From contig WEDG01000432.1 of the NCBI GenBank assembly GCA_017591395.1, positions 52,687 through 116,686 on the forward strand: 64,000 nucleotides of DNA, written 5' to 3'. A program made the position numbers and the translations under genes. The notes beneath the pieces were generated by a model, which saw only the letters and a program-made list of their open reading frames with translations, ran no database searches and was not told the origin of the DNA. This document shows, piece by piece, positions 49,701 through 61,700 of this stretch. Source of the DNA: Schistocephalus solidus (Eukaryota; Platyhelminthes; Cestoda; Diphyllobothriidea; Diphyllobothriidae). The stretch's first letter is position 1. Every line of letters begins with the position of its first letter.

Positions 49701-52700
49701 GCAAAAGTTTTTGGGAAGGTCCACATTCCCAAAAATCGTCTTATCTTAATTGAAAGCATATGCGCGCTTCTCCTTGCGTACTGTCTGCTTACGAACTACC
49801 TGCTGACCGCATGCTCTCAACAGCCTCTCGCCATTGGCTATGACCACCGTCCTTTCCTGGAACCTGATTGGTCACTCTCAGAGAAGCGGCTCTTCGCTTC
49901 CAGAACTTTCTTCTTGCTGCAGATTGGACAGAATCTGAGCCAAATTTAACGGGATCCCATAAAAACATGCAGTTTCTCAATGAGAATGAGTCACAGGTTT
50001 TTAATACATTTTCGCCTGGCTGATCGTGCTCCCTTTCCCTGCCGTGTTGGTGATTGCGGCAACGGTCATGAACGCGTACGGTTAATAGGACTTCTGAGTA
50101 CCAGGCCGAGCCATAAAGAAAGTGCGCAAAGCTATGATCATATCTCAGCATGCGATAAGTACCGCCGACCAATGCAAGGGTGAATGGTCCTTCTCTGCTT
50201 TGTTGTCGCCGTTAGCCATGCGTGTTCTTCCCTCTGCCTGAGAGACCTGAGTCTGAAAGTCAGGTCTAGTTGGTAATAGTGGTTAATGATACACCGATTG
50301 GGCCGTAGACTCCTGCTCACCCGACTGCTATCTGGCATCTTCGGTCATGTAGGATGGACATTATTAACTAAAACTAGGTTCACGGGACCTTTATTACCGG
50401 TAAGCACAAACTGCAGAACGAAGCGAAAACAATGTAATTTCGATTTTGAACGCCGGTCTAGGGCCCTCGCATCACGTCGAGCATGCAGTGAGCGAGAAGC
50501 GTTGTCGATAAAGACACCGAAGAACTAGGCTTTATTTAGGATTATATTTCGTCATCATTCCGGTATACATTGGACAGAATTGTCCTTTATTGTTGCCATT
50601 TTCCTTTGGCTTTTTACATCTTTCTGCTATCGACACATATTTGGGTAAATTTAAGGTTTGTAGTGGGTTTTGGTTTGTTGGCGTTTCCAGGAATTATTGA
50701 GTCGTCAAAGAATATCTTCTAGACTGTTACTAATAATTTAAGCTAGCCCAGACATCCTTAATACTGGACTCGCAATAGCAAGTACTTTGTACAAAATATA
50801 TTTAGGGAAGGCGTTGACATTGAATATGATCTTAGGTCACCAGAAAAAGGAAAATATTACGAGCCATCAAATGTTCTTTGTTGCAGCTGAAGACGATCCT
50901 CCGCAGATTGAGTCACTAATCTTTAATGGACCGCACCAATAAAGACAAAAGAAAATTTTCATTTAACGATTATGCTGATATGAGTTTAATTCTTTCGAAC
51001 TGCGGCAGAAATTTTTATTTGATTAAGTACTGAGCTGAAATACTTGTCCGTATAAGTAAGCACGTTATACTTCTCTCAAACTGTTTGATTATTAATTCCT
51101 TGGTCCCTGCTGTTTTTCGAATTACTTGGGTCACCAAAGCAATTGCCTTGGTTTCAAAGCCATCTTGTTAATAGCAAAAGCTTTCAACCAGCTACAGTTA
51201 TTTCTTGGATTATACTCATCACAACCTCGAAGCCTTCAAATCCTTACCTGTTTTTAATTGTAAGGACCCCAAGTAATCTCTTTTCATCAACGTATATGGA
51301 TGTGGATGCGCTTACTGCTCGGTCTCCGATCCGCATCGAACAAGGACAATGAACTGCACTAGTCTATTAACTTCTTTTAAGAGTTTAAGTAGCTTGGGTA
51401 GTTATCCACGTCAACGCAGTTGGTACCGCTAAATTTTGCAAGTCGGATTTGCCGGACAAACTGTCCTATTTTTCAGGATAAAATAACTCGCGTTCGTCTT
51501 TACAGTAAACTTCGTCCGGTGTGTACAGAAGTACTGGTCCTTGGTCAATCAAGCGAAAAAAATTTAATCACACAAAAATTCATTTTGTCAAAAAAGTTGT
51601 AAACTCATGAAACTGCGACCAACTCTTTCAATTTCCCGTGTTTCTGTTTAATAAGAAATTATATCCTAATAAATATAAGAACAAATTAGGCCCTTTGAAG
51701 AACTCTTATCTGACTTGGCACAAAAGGGATCTTACAGATGCCAACGAATTGAATATTATGTATACCTGCCATTCTTACAAAAGTGACTACCTTTACTTAT
51801 GCTAACATCCTTCTTTTATCTGTCAAAATAGTGACTAAAGTTTGTCGGAGCTAGTGACTGTTGCGATTTTTAATATTTGAGCGTTTATAAGCTTACAGTA
51901 CAGCAGGGCCGGAACTGCCAGATAGTGATTCTTTGCGCCTAAGGAGGTATTGATACAGGCAAAACCTTCTTCAATTGTCGTCATCTCGTGACTTCCAAGT
52001 GACGTCAGTCCGTATTCAGATCGTTTCCGGTACCATGGTTGGAGTCCCTCATTGTACGATCTATTCTACAAGACAACAATAATTAACTGCCAAAAACGAT
52101 TGAGCTGGTGTCTTTCATAAGTTCTTTTTATGTAGAATACAAACAGAAAGCATTGCTGTCAGGGTAACCTTAAGTAGTTACGGTTATTTAACGTTTTAAT
52201 CAATTAATGTGCTTATTAAAATGGATATAGAATAAGCTGACTGCACGAGAATTCTCAGTCAGAATACGCAAGCTGTTATCGCAGGACGGTTACTTGAAGT
52301 TCCTTCTGTAGTTAGGAAAAATATTGTTCGCTGGTTTTCGTTTGACCTATTGAGGGGTGGAAACCAAACCATTACTCTATAGCCTTCGATGACAAGACTG
52401 TGGTTAACTGGTTTGTCTTCGCTGTGGTTCTTACGTGTCGTCTAGACTCTCCATTAAAATTATAGGGTAAGGCTTTTTCTACCTCTATCGAACACGCACT
52501 TTTGTATAGTTATTTTAAGCTTGTGCAAGTTTAAAAAAAGGTTCTGAAATTTTCGATGAAATCCCGTTTACTTATCACTTAAGTTCACTGCCTTTCAGTT
52601 TTCACAAATAGTTCCAATGTTTTTATTATTACGCTTTACTTGGTTTTAGACTCATTTTTTTGTCCAACTATTAGTGTAAGACTCAAGCATTAGGAAATGT

Positions 52701-55700
52701 GTTTTGCTTAGCAGTCTTCTTGTTCACCATAAATCATGAACTAACGAGTGCAGCTTGGGGCTTAGTATTTTTTGTTAGTCGCCTGTTGCGAAAAGAGGCA
52801 GTCAGTGCCTGGGCTAAGGAAAAGTCAAATAGTTTTCCATAAAAAACGTCCAGGATTCATCGTGCTGCGTTTGCCAAACTGTTAAAATTAGGAGTACTAT
52901 AATCACGTTCTCATTGTGTGAGTTAATATGTTTGAGTGTTCGCTCATGCAGGTCCTTTCTAACTAGCACTTGAAATACGTCAAAATTATCTGTTGGGGGC
53001 TATGTGTTGGTTTTAAGCCAAAAATCTCCTGCTTTCAGATTTTTTCTTCGTAGTTAACATTTAGTACAACAATCTACCGTCCATAAACACCACCATTTTT
53101 TAAAGTTTTTTACTCAAAGTCTGGTGTTGACAAAAGACTGCTCTAGTCAAAATGCGTACAATGCTATCTTATTTCTGGCCTTGAGAATTAGATGGAAAAT
53201 TTATCGATAGAAAATATGTTGATTGGAAAGTTTACTGGTGGGGTCCAGATGAATGTAACTTTAAATTGTCTTTAGAGATTCATTATGCCTGCTCGAAGAA
53301 GCTAAGATCACGATCCCATGGGAACAGAGAAAAATTCTAGTTGACAACCCAAGTGAAAATGTAAGGGGCTTTAGTAAACATTCACCCACCGACGATCCTA
53401 TTGATGTCCTAGTTTGCCCACGTTTCCAGAAATTCAACTGTTGATGGAGGGGGTAGGCGCTGTCTTAAGCTGCGAATTAAACGCATGCTTTCACTTTTTA
53501 AATGTCTGGTATACTGCGCGCTAGTTAACAGAAAATGATAAAAATGCGTTTTCGATTTTAAAATCCTTTCGCTGGTGTGACGAATGAACAATCAGGACAA
53601 AAAGAAAATAGGACTTTCGGGGAGGAAATGAAGCTGCAGTACAAGACGATATAATTTCTGTGTATAGATGGTCCAGTTGAAACTTAAGGTGACGTAGGAG
53701 AATATCATGATTATGCGCCAGCAGGAAGCGCACGCGTCTTTGGTGGAAAATTTAAGGGTGACTTTCAGTACAATTTTCGGTAAATGGTGCTCTGCAAACC
53801 AGCATACTTGGCTGTTGGTAACAAACACTTGAGTCTCACAAAAGCGTTCGATCTGAATCCTCTGTAAGGCATAATACAGTGGAATTTGGTGGTTACAGCT
53901 GTCTCAGGGTGTTGATGAGTGAGTATGTCTGCATTTGCATGCTATAGATGCCTGGGAGCAGCTATACAGACCGCTGAGATCGTTCTCGATGTATATGCTG
54001 ACTACATAAACTCCATCAATGCATACGCTTTTACCAAGAATTCGAAGAGAATGAGACAATAAAAAAGGTTTTGTAATGGCCACTTCATTGTCAAAATACC
54101 GCTGGAAGCTTACTTCTCATTTTTTTGCTGTGCAAACTGCAAACGAATGCAAATCATGCGATCCTAGACAGCGCGTTGTCCAAAATAAAAGGACAGAGGT
54201 AGGCATAAAAATAAGGCAGAGAGAACGAGTGAAGGTTTGCAACAAAGCCAACTTCAGGCAGTTTGACCGGAAACAAACCAGGTTATTTGACCTACTCCAC
54301 CAAACCTTGGTGAAAGTAATGCAGGATTAAATCTACGGAAATATAACGCCAACCTCCCCACGTAACAATAAACTGAGGTGGAGAAATCAAACTGACCTGA
54401 AATTGCCACAGTCTCCTTTGCAGAAACAAAAGCGCCATTTTCTCTGCACAACCCACATATTTTGGCCGGGAATACTGTATTTTATATCATGGTTGCACAA
54501 AAGTCCGCTTGCCAATTTCCTTTGCAAACAAGTGAGGTATACTAGTAGGCTTTGAACTCTCAAGTAGTAGGAAGAGTAGATGGACCATTCACAGAGTTAG
54601 TGCTATTTTGTCGAGCACCAATTTCAGGACCTCACGAATGCTTACTGATACTTTCGTGGCAGATTTAATTTACATCGTCCTGTGTTTTGTCAAGCGTATT
54701 TTCCCCCATCAGATAGACAGTTAAAAGAAGAAGATTAACACGGATTTTAAATCATCGCAGCGATTTGCAAAATCATCATACCTATCAAAACTAAAAGAAG
54801 AATCACATCAACCTCTAATTAGTTTTACCTTTAGTCCGAAGGCATCGGCACAAGACAGCCGTAAAAATGCACGACCTTCAGTTAGTTCTCAAATACTCTG
54901 TATATTTCCTCGTCGTCAACAAGCGGTCTTCTTTTACATCCACATAGTCGCACTAATAATTCAGGCTTTGGAGGTTGCCAGCTGACGGAATAAATCCGCC
55001 CTTCTCAAGTATTACTCAGTCTTAATGCAATCACGTTTGGCACTATACTCCTTTCAAACTTAGTCTTCTTGGCATTATGGGTTTGGGAAGGGAGTACGGT
55101 ATGGTGACTGGCTTCTTAAGTATTAATGAAAATTCAGCAAAGTGTTCACGATTAGAACGGATTGTTTACGTGAGTTTTAAGAATTATTATTCTGCAACAT
55201 AATCTTAATATTTTTCAGTTACGCGAGGATTCTGACATTTACTAAATTTATTTTCAGCCGCCTGAAAAATTGCAATCATTTCAAAATGACTGCTTAAGTG
55301 GTATTCATTTTTATTGTTGATTGTATATATCCTTCTAACTTTGATATATTTTACAGAGAACTTTAGAAATACGTTCTTTCGTTTACTCCTTTGGTAGCAG
55401 ATAACGCTTTCATAGTTTTTTTCCGTAAAGCGGTATAATTTATTTTAGAATACCCTTGCAATTCCCGAATAATCTTTGATACAAACCTTTAGTTGAACTT
55501 GCGCAAGTAAAACCATCACTTTTATTTAGACGAGGTCATTTAAGGTGCATGAAAGTTAGCAGCGAAATTCAACCATTTTGTATATTTTAAATGCAGCACT
55601 AATTACAAAATTCGATTTTGCATGAATTGACCTGGTATGGTTTTAAAAATCTGACATTAAAAAACTTAACCTAAGTCGAAAGATACACCTTCTTCAAGTA

Positions 55701-58700
55701 CAAAATTTGAAGATGGAAGTTGCCGGCAAAAAATTATAAAAGTTATATTTTACATTTCCTTTCCATATAATATATTTGAATTTATAGCAACAAAGTAAAT
55801 CAATATGAAAAACTCAAACTGCTTCAGCAATAATTTTCGTCTTACAGAAACTTTGGCAGAAGGCCGGAAAAACTCATTTCAAAGTGAGTGACCTTTCGTA
55901 CCTGCAATATATTGTATTATGCTGCACAATAATCACCATTGCCACCCCACATAAGTAATCCTTTCTAAACGAAACCACTTGCATAATTTTGTCAACATTT
56001 CATGAGATAGGCCAGCTGCTGTAGATGGTTTGCAGGTCTGTTTTATCAAACATAACACGGTAGTTCAACTGTCGTAATCCGAAGTTGTCCACCGTATGCT
56101 CCCCAGAAGAGTGGTGCAGGGACGGTGACCTGCGCTTGATTATAGTGAGATTACATTTGCACTGCATCTAGCTCACTATCTGTTCCAATCCCCACCTGGC
56201 CCCGGTGTCAAGACAGAGTCAAGAAGACCGAAGATGGGCGAACAGATATAACATCAGCACAATTGACGCCCGATCGCATTGTCTGTAGAAGTAGCGGGAG
56301 TGGTCGCAGTTAAAGGGTTGTCTTGAAGGACATACTAGACAGACTGTCTATTAGTCTTCCCTTGAGTGCAGGGCTGATTTTCAAAAAATAATAACATTTT
56401 TATTGAGAATCGTTTTGTGTGTTCTACATGCAACTTCTGAACACTCAAGCCTTCATTGGTTTATACGTTTGCTAAAGACCCGTAGTGCCCCTGGTCCGAC
56501 TACAGAATGGGTGTTAGATGCAAATTGAAACTGAGTGTGGGTTTTTCTCATTATTAATGCAAAAATCTGACAAAAGTTCTCAGGACGTTAAGTTGAATGA
56601 ATCAGTGTGGTGGTGAAGCAATCAAATCTGATAAGTACGAAGAATTTTAATGTTCAGCGAGATTACCACTTTGGTCGTACTAGGCAGGCACATGGATGCA
56701 TGGCTACGTGGCAAGGCGATTGACTGCAATTTTCATTTCCCTGCTCTTGTTGGGCAATACTTTACGTTGTTTCAAAGGACGCATCAGTGACTTCCAGACA
56801 TGATAGCAAGACTAATAAATGCCAAAAACGACGTAATATTATTTCAAACGTCGAAATAGGTCGTAACTGCAGTCGCGTTCTACTGACAATCTAGAAAGCG
56901 ATTTGCAAATACAATCACCACTTCGTTAACACGTATAATTATGTGATGTGACATACAAAGAACAGGATAAATTTACCTGTTCTAAATTATTATAAGAAGG
57001 AAATTAGATTTTACTAATAATCGTACTTGTTTGAACGAAATCTAATGGGGAACGATGAATAACTCATCGATGAACCAACCTCCTCGCACCTGTATCATAA
57101 GGTTGCAGACAATGGGCGAAGCACCAGTCACTGGGCTTTTGGTCAGTACCTATAAAGCCAGTATAACCATCCCTGCTCGATTTCTGCATTATTGACTGCC
57201 TGTTAGCAGCTTGTAAATACTACGGAAGTATCCCAGTGATGCTAATAGATTTCGGCCCAAGTATGCCTGTCAATTTTCGGTAGCAGCATGAAAGGTATTT
57301 TCCCGAGGGATTTCATCAAAGCTGTATTAATTTTTCATGAGCCCGAGGTTTCAAAACTAAAATGTGTACCCAAATGTACAAGGCAAACGATGTAGAGCTC
57401 CTTTTCGTTCCGAGTAGTTTGATCTAAATAAAAATATATAGGTAAAATCAAAGGCGTTTTGAAGGAAAATAATTTTTGAGCGTTGTTCATAAATTTCTCT
57501 TTGAAATCACTGTCTACCGTGGTGTTTAGAATAGACTGGAAACTTCTTTTTAAATATCTTTCACACAACATTCATTTTCTTCATAGGTGCATTTTTTACC
57601 GGTGTTGACTTACTAACGCACTCGTGCTATTTAGCCTACGCGTTCAGTGTACTTTTAAAAAGAGTTCAAACATGAATTAATTACAAATGGAAGATTAAGC
57701 TATTCTTAAGCCCTTCCGGAAATAATTAGCCTCAGTGGAGTAACTTCGGGTTTCATAAAGGAAATTTCCTTATATATTCACAAGTCTGAGGCCATATCAA
57801 ATAATTTAGTCACTCAAGATAGAGAACGTTTTGGGTTATTCGAAAATCTGAAAAAAATATGGGTTGCAACCAATTCATCAACATTTTTATAAACTTTTCA
57901 CAAGGAAATGCGTCAAAGCGAGGAGATATCAGACCGAGTATGGTTTGAAAATTAGTTAAAACCAGTTGAAGTTTTTGATATGCTTTCAAGGTTGGAATTG
58001 CTTGGATGAGTTGGCACAATCGATCAGCAGGGAACGGATTACGGACTGAGGTTTGCTGAGTCTTTTTAATTATCAATTTAAGATATACGCGTAAAAATGA
58101 ATGCATGACTAGTGTGTACTTTTCCAATTCAATATTTTGTGCTGAAATAGTTCAGTCTTTATTGCAGGCATTGTAAAAAATGCACTCTTGTTATTTAAAA
58201 GTTTGCGTTCCTTGGGGTCTCTGCTGGAACGAAGTGAATGCAACTGGCCCAAATGGCGTCAATCAGACTCCAGTCTTGCCGCTCTTTTTTCAGTAACACT
58301 ACGTCAAAAGCACTTAATCGTGCATATACTTTTCCCTAAGAGGTAAAATTTGGGTCGAAATCGTTTACATGCTCTACTCCATCCGGGAAAGCATCAGAAT
58401 ATGAATGCTCACAAAAATACAGGAGGCTTTTTGTTAAATTCAAGGAGTTAGTCCCTGTATTAACCCCGAAACTAACCCTTATTCAAAGCTCAATCCTAAT
58501 TCAAATCGTAAACCTAACCCTACGAAACCTTAGCCCGAATGCTAATCCTAGCCTTAACCCCCAAGACACGTATTACGGAGATTCCTCTTTCAATGTCCTA
58601 ATGGATCAGCCTTCCCCGCTGTAACCCCAACGAACATAACTATAACTCTTATCTTAAGACTAACCTTACACTTAACCGTAATCCTAATCTTAATCCTAAC

Positions 58701-61700
58701 TTTAACCACAACACAACTCTTCCTCCTGACCTTACGTTAGTCTGACATTAACTTACACATTCATAGATGAACGCTCAACGATCGCTAACGGACCTCACTC
58801 GTCCCGCTCTGCCTTGATGCTCACTCTCGAGCTCCGTCGGCAGCCGCACAGCAACGAGTAGTAAAGGCAGAGGAACAATGCCAACAAAGACAAGGGAGAC
58901 TGGGATGGCCATTTCTGGCTCATTAACTGACATTGGTCAGTCGCACCCAGCACCAAGCGGTGCACCACCCGCGGTTCGGAACCGCAACCTCAGAACGTGA
59001 CTTCAACGCTCATTCTAACTGCCCTGGAATTGAGCGCAAGGTAACCATCCTTATAAGGGTTACTTTTCCAGTGTCCTGTTTGGGAACCCTATATACTAGC
59101 CCTAAAAATAAATATCTTGGCTATAAGTTGGTATACTTCCCCTTCTGTTGGATGCGATTGAAGTCTAGCACACTAAAATATGCCTCCGGTGTCTTATGTT
59201 TCAGGTGGTGCAAAATGCATAGTTGAAGTTAAAAGCCTACGTATGATATTGCAAAATCTTAAATTGCTGTCAGGTCAAAACTCTATTAGAAGGTCATGGT
59301 TGTAAGTACTTTTTTGTATTACAGGTGGTCCTATGCTTTATTTCAGTACTAGTGGTTGAGGTTAGTGTTAGACTGTTCCACATTTGGATTCTTCCAGTCT
59401 CCTGTCAGTTTCCGAGAGGTCCCCTTAATTTTATTGAGTGTCCTCTATATTAACACTCCATTGTGTTGCCTCGTCACAAGGTTGATCGGAGAGTCATATG
59501 TACCCATTATCTGTACCAGTTGGCTGCGTATCTGGCCCATTATCATGTGTTAAAGCTTCCCGTTTCACTTTGGGTGATCGTGAGCAAATGGTGCGAATAG
59601 GCGAACAGGACTGTAAACGTTGAAGTATTCTGAAAACAGCAAACCATCACTAGGCGCCAAATTTCCTGCTCTCCCTCGTTCCCCTCTTAAGTCCTTAGAG
59701 GCTCATTGTTACAACAATTCTCACCTGGTTCAGATGCCAACAATTTTTGAGGAGGCTTTACTGGATGACGCCGCAACACCATCATTGGAATTTCTGTGGC
59801 TAACTGCATTCGCCTCCTACACTTACAGGCCAACAACAGGCTCCTGGGTGTGAGAAAGTGAGAGCCCCTCTTCCGACAGGTGGCCTTGTGAAGGTTACTG
59901 GAGGGGTAAGTTCTAGGGGTAAGGTGGAGGCTAGTGCTAGAGTAATTTGTGCTCATGCCAGGGCTATGGATATTTACATAAGTTAGCGTTTGGACCTGGA
60001 AATAGGTTCCCCTGGAATTTAGCGTATGGCTACCCCTGTATGTCCGTATCGGACCGGTCAATGAAGATTACCTGATTGACCTTTCCAACATCAAGTTATC
60101 CATTCGTCTGTCAAAACTTTGAGCTTAGCCCCGGCTTTTTTCTCCTTATTTTCAACTTGGGAAAATCACTGACCCATATAAGAGGAATGGCGGGTCTTGA
60201 TAAAGTGAGTAAATGCGCGGAAATAGGCAAATAATAAGCAACTAGTCCAATTAACAGACAAATCGAGTAATTAGAGTCTACTGTATTTGACTGTGAACAT
60301 TCAAACTTAAAGGAAACTTGCGTTAGATAAAATCTGCTTTTCACTTTTTTTAGCTTGCTAAACTATTTTTCTAAAATATTTTTCAAATGTTCTGTTATCC
60401 TCGTCCAGGTATGATTAAAAACCTGGCTGTTAGATTTGTTAAAAAGGGTTTCATTTTATTGGCGTTAAGCAAAAGGATAGAACGAGGTCTTTAGGAAGCA
60501 TCCTATGAAATTTCCTTTTTAACTATTGACTGAAAAGCCTTAATGGACCTTTATATTCAATCCCTCTCATAAGTTTCCAAATATATTTTTGGTTGGACAA
60601 AGATTAAGTACTTGATGCAGGAGAATGGCAGATAAGCCTTTTATTCCTTACATGCAACTGCATAGCAGACAAGGCATGTGGCTGTAAATTGAAACATATG
60701 TTGCTTACTAAACTATTTTTATTTAATATTCTGCTCACCTAATGGAGGCACGTAGAAATGTGTCCTATGCTGCAGTCGGAGCTCAGGCACAATGTGCGAA
60801 AATTAGACACCGTTTACAAGCCCTGTTCTATAATACATCCCACAGAGTACTTAAGTCCAAAAATACTAAAGAAAGAGGAGTCTTATCTGGTTGAACAAAT
60901 ATAAGCATTCTGGGGGGCAAAATCCACTTATAAAAATTTACTATTACTGTTTTCTATAAGCAGATGACAAGAATAATCGAAGTTTGTAAGTTGGAAGCAT
61001 GCACATTCAGGCACCATACAACGCATTCTGTAATGAAATCTCTAAATTTGGAAGGTTGTTGACAGCAGTTAAATATTTACAAGGAAAAATGCTTAGATTA
61101 TTGGGTCCACGTCAGAATACAACATCTTGGACTAATTAAACTGTTAACCTAATTGCCCAGGAGTATGATTGAGGATAACTGAATCTGGAACACCTCGGTT
61201 TCCGGCTTCCTTCTCCCTCATCCTCGGTCATAGGATATTTCCTGGCGTCATCAAAACACTATCCATTCCCCTCAAAGTTTCTTTTACTGTAGAATAATAC
61301 GCGTAAGTTTGGTTTTGACATGCCTGTTGTGTGAGACCAATGACGAATGCAATGGTGGCGCACTTGATATCTTATTAAATTCATCAAAGCCATTTTTCCA
61401 GCTGCTAAATCCTTCATTGAAATACACGTTGTAGACGAACGACCCGCATAAATACGCAACCCTACTGACCAAGGTTACCTTGGCATAATCAGTGGATCCT
61501 AAATTATCGATAAAAACGAAAGTTATCCGTTTTTTCCGCTCTCCCCTTCACCGCCCAAGCCTCGGTCGTACAATCCATCTGCCATTTAGGCCGCCAGGAT
61601 TTGCGCGGTATGACACGCCATTATTTTGTCATAACGTGCTAACGTCTGTATAACTGGCAATAACAGTGGGCGCTGCCGCATCGTCTGCCAACCCAGGCAG

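Larger units (their letters stand above)
46406..51896 (-). other. MATCAP intron, about 5.5 kb
   Basis: Contains the second-subfamily PLE endonuclease fragment (47.6 kb) and a head-to-head SINE pair (48.6-48.9 kb); otherwise featureless. The shorter intron 43720-46237 contains copy 4 of the telomere-like repeat and the 45.6 kb hairpin. Confidence 0.8.
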
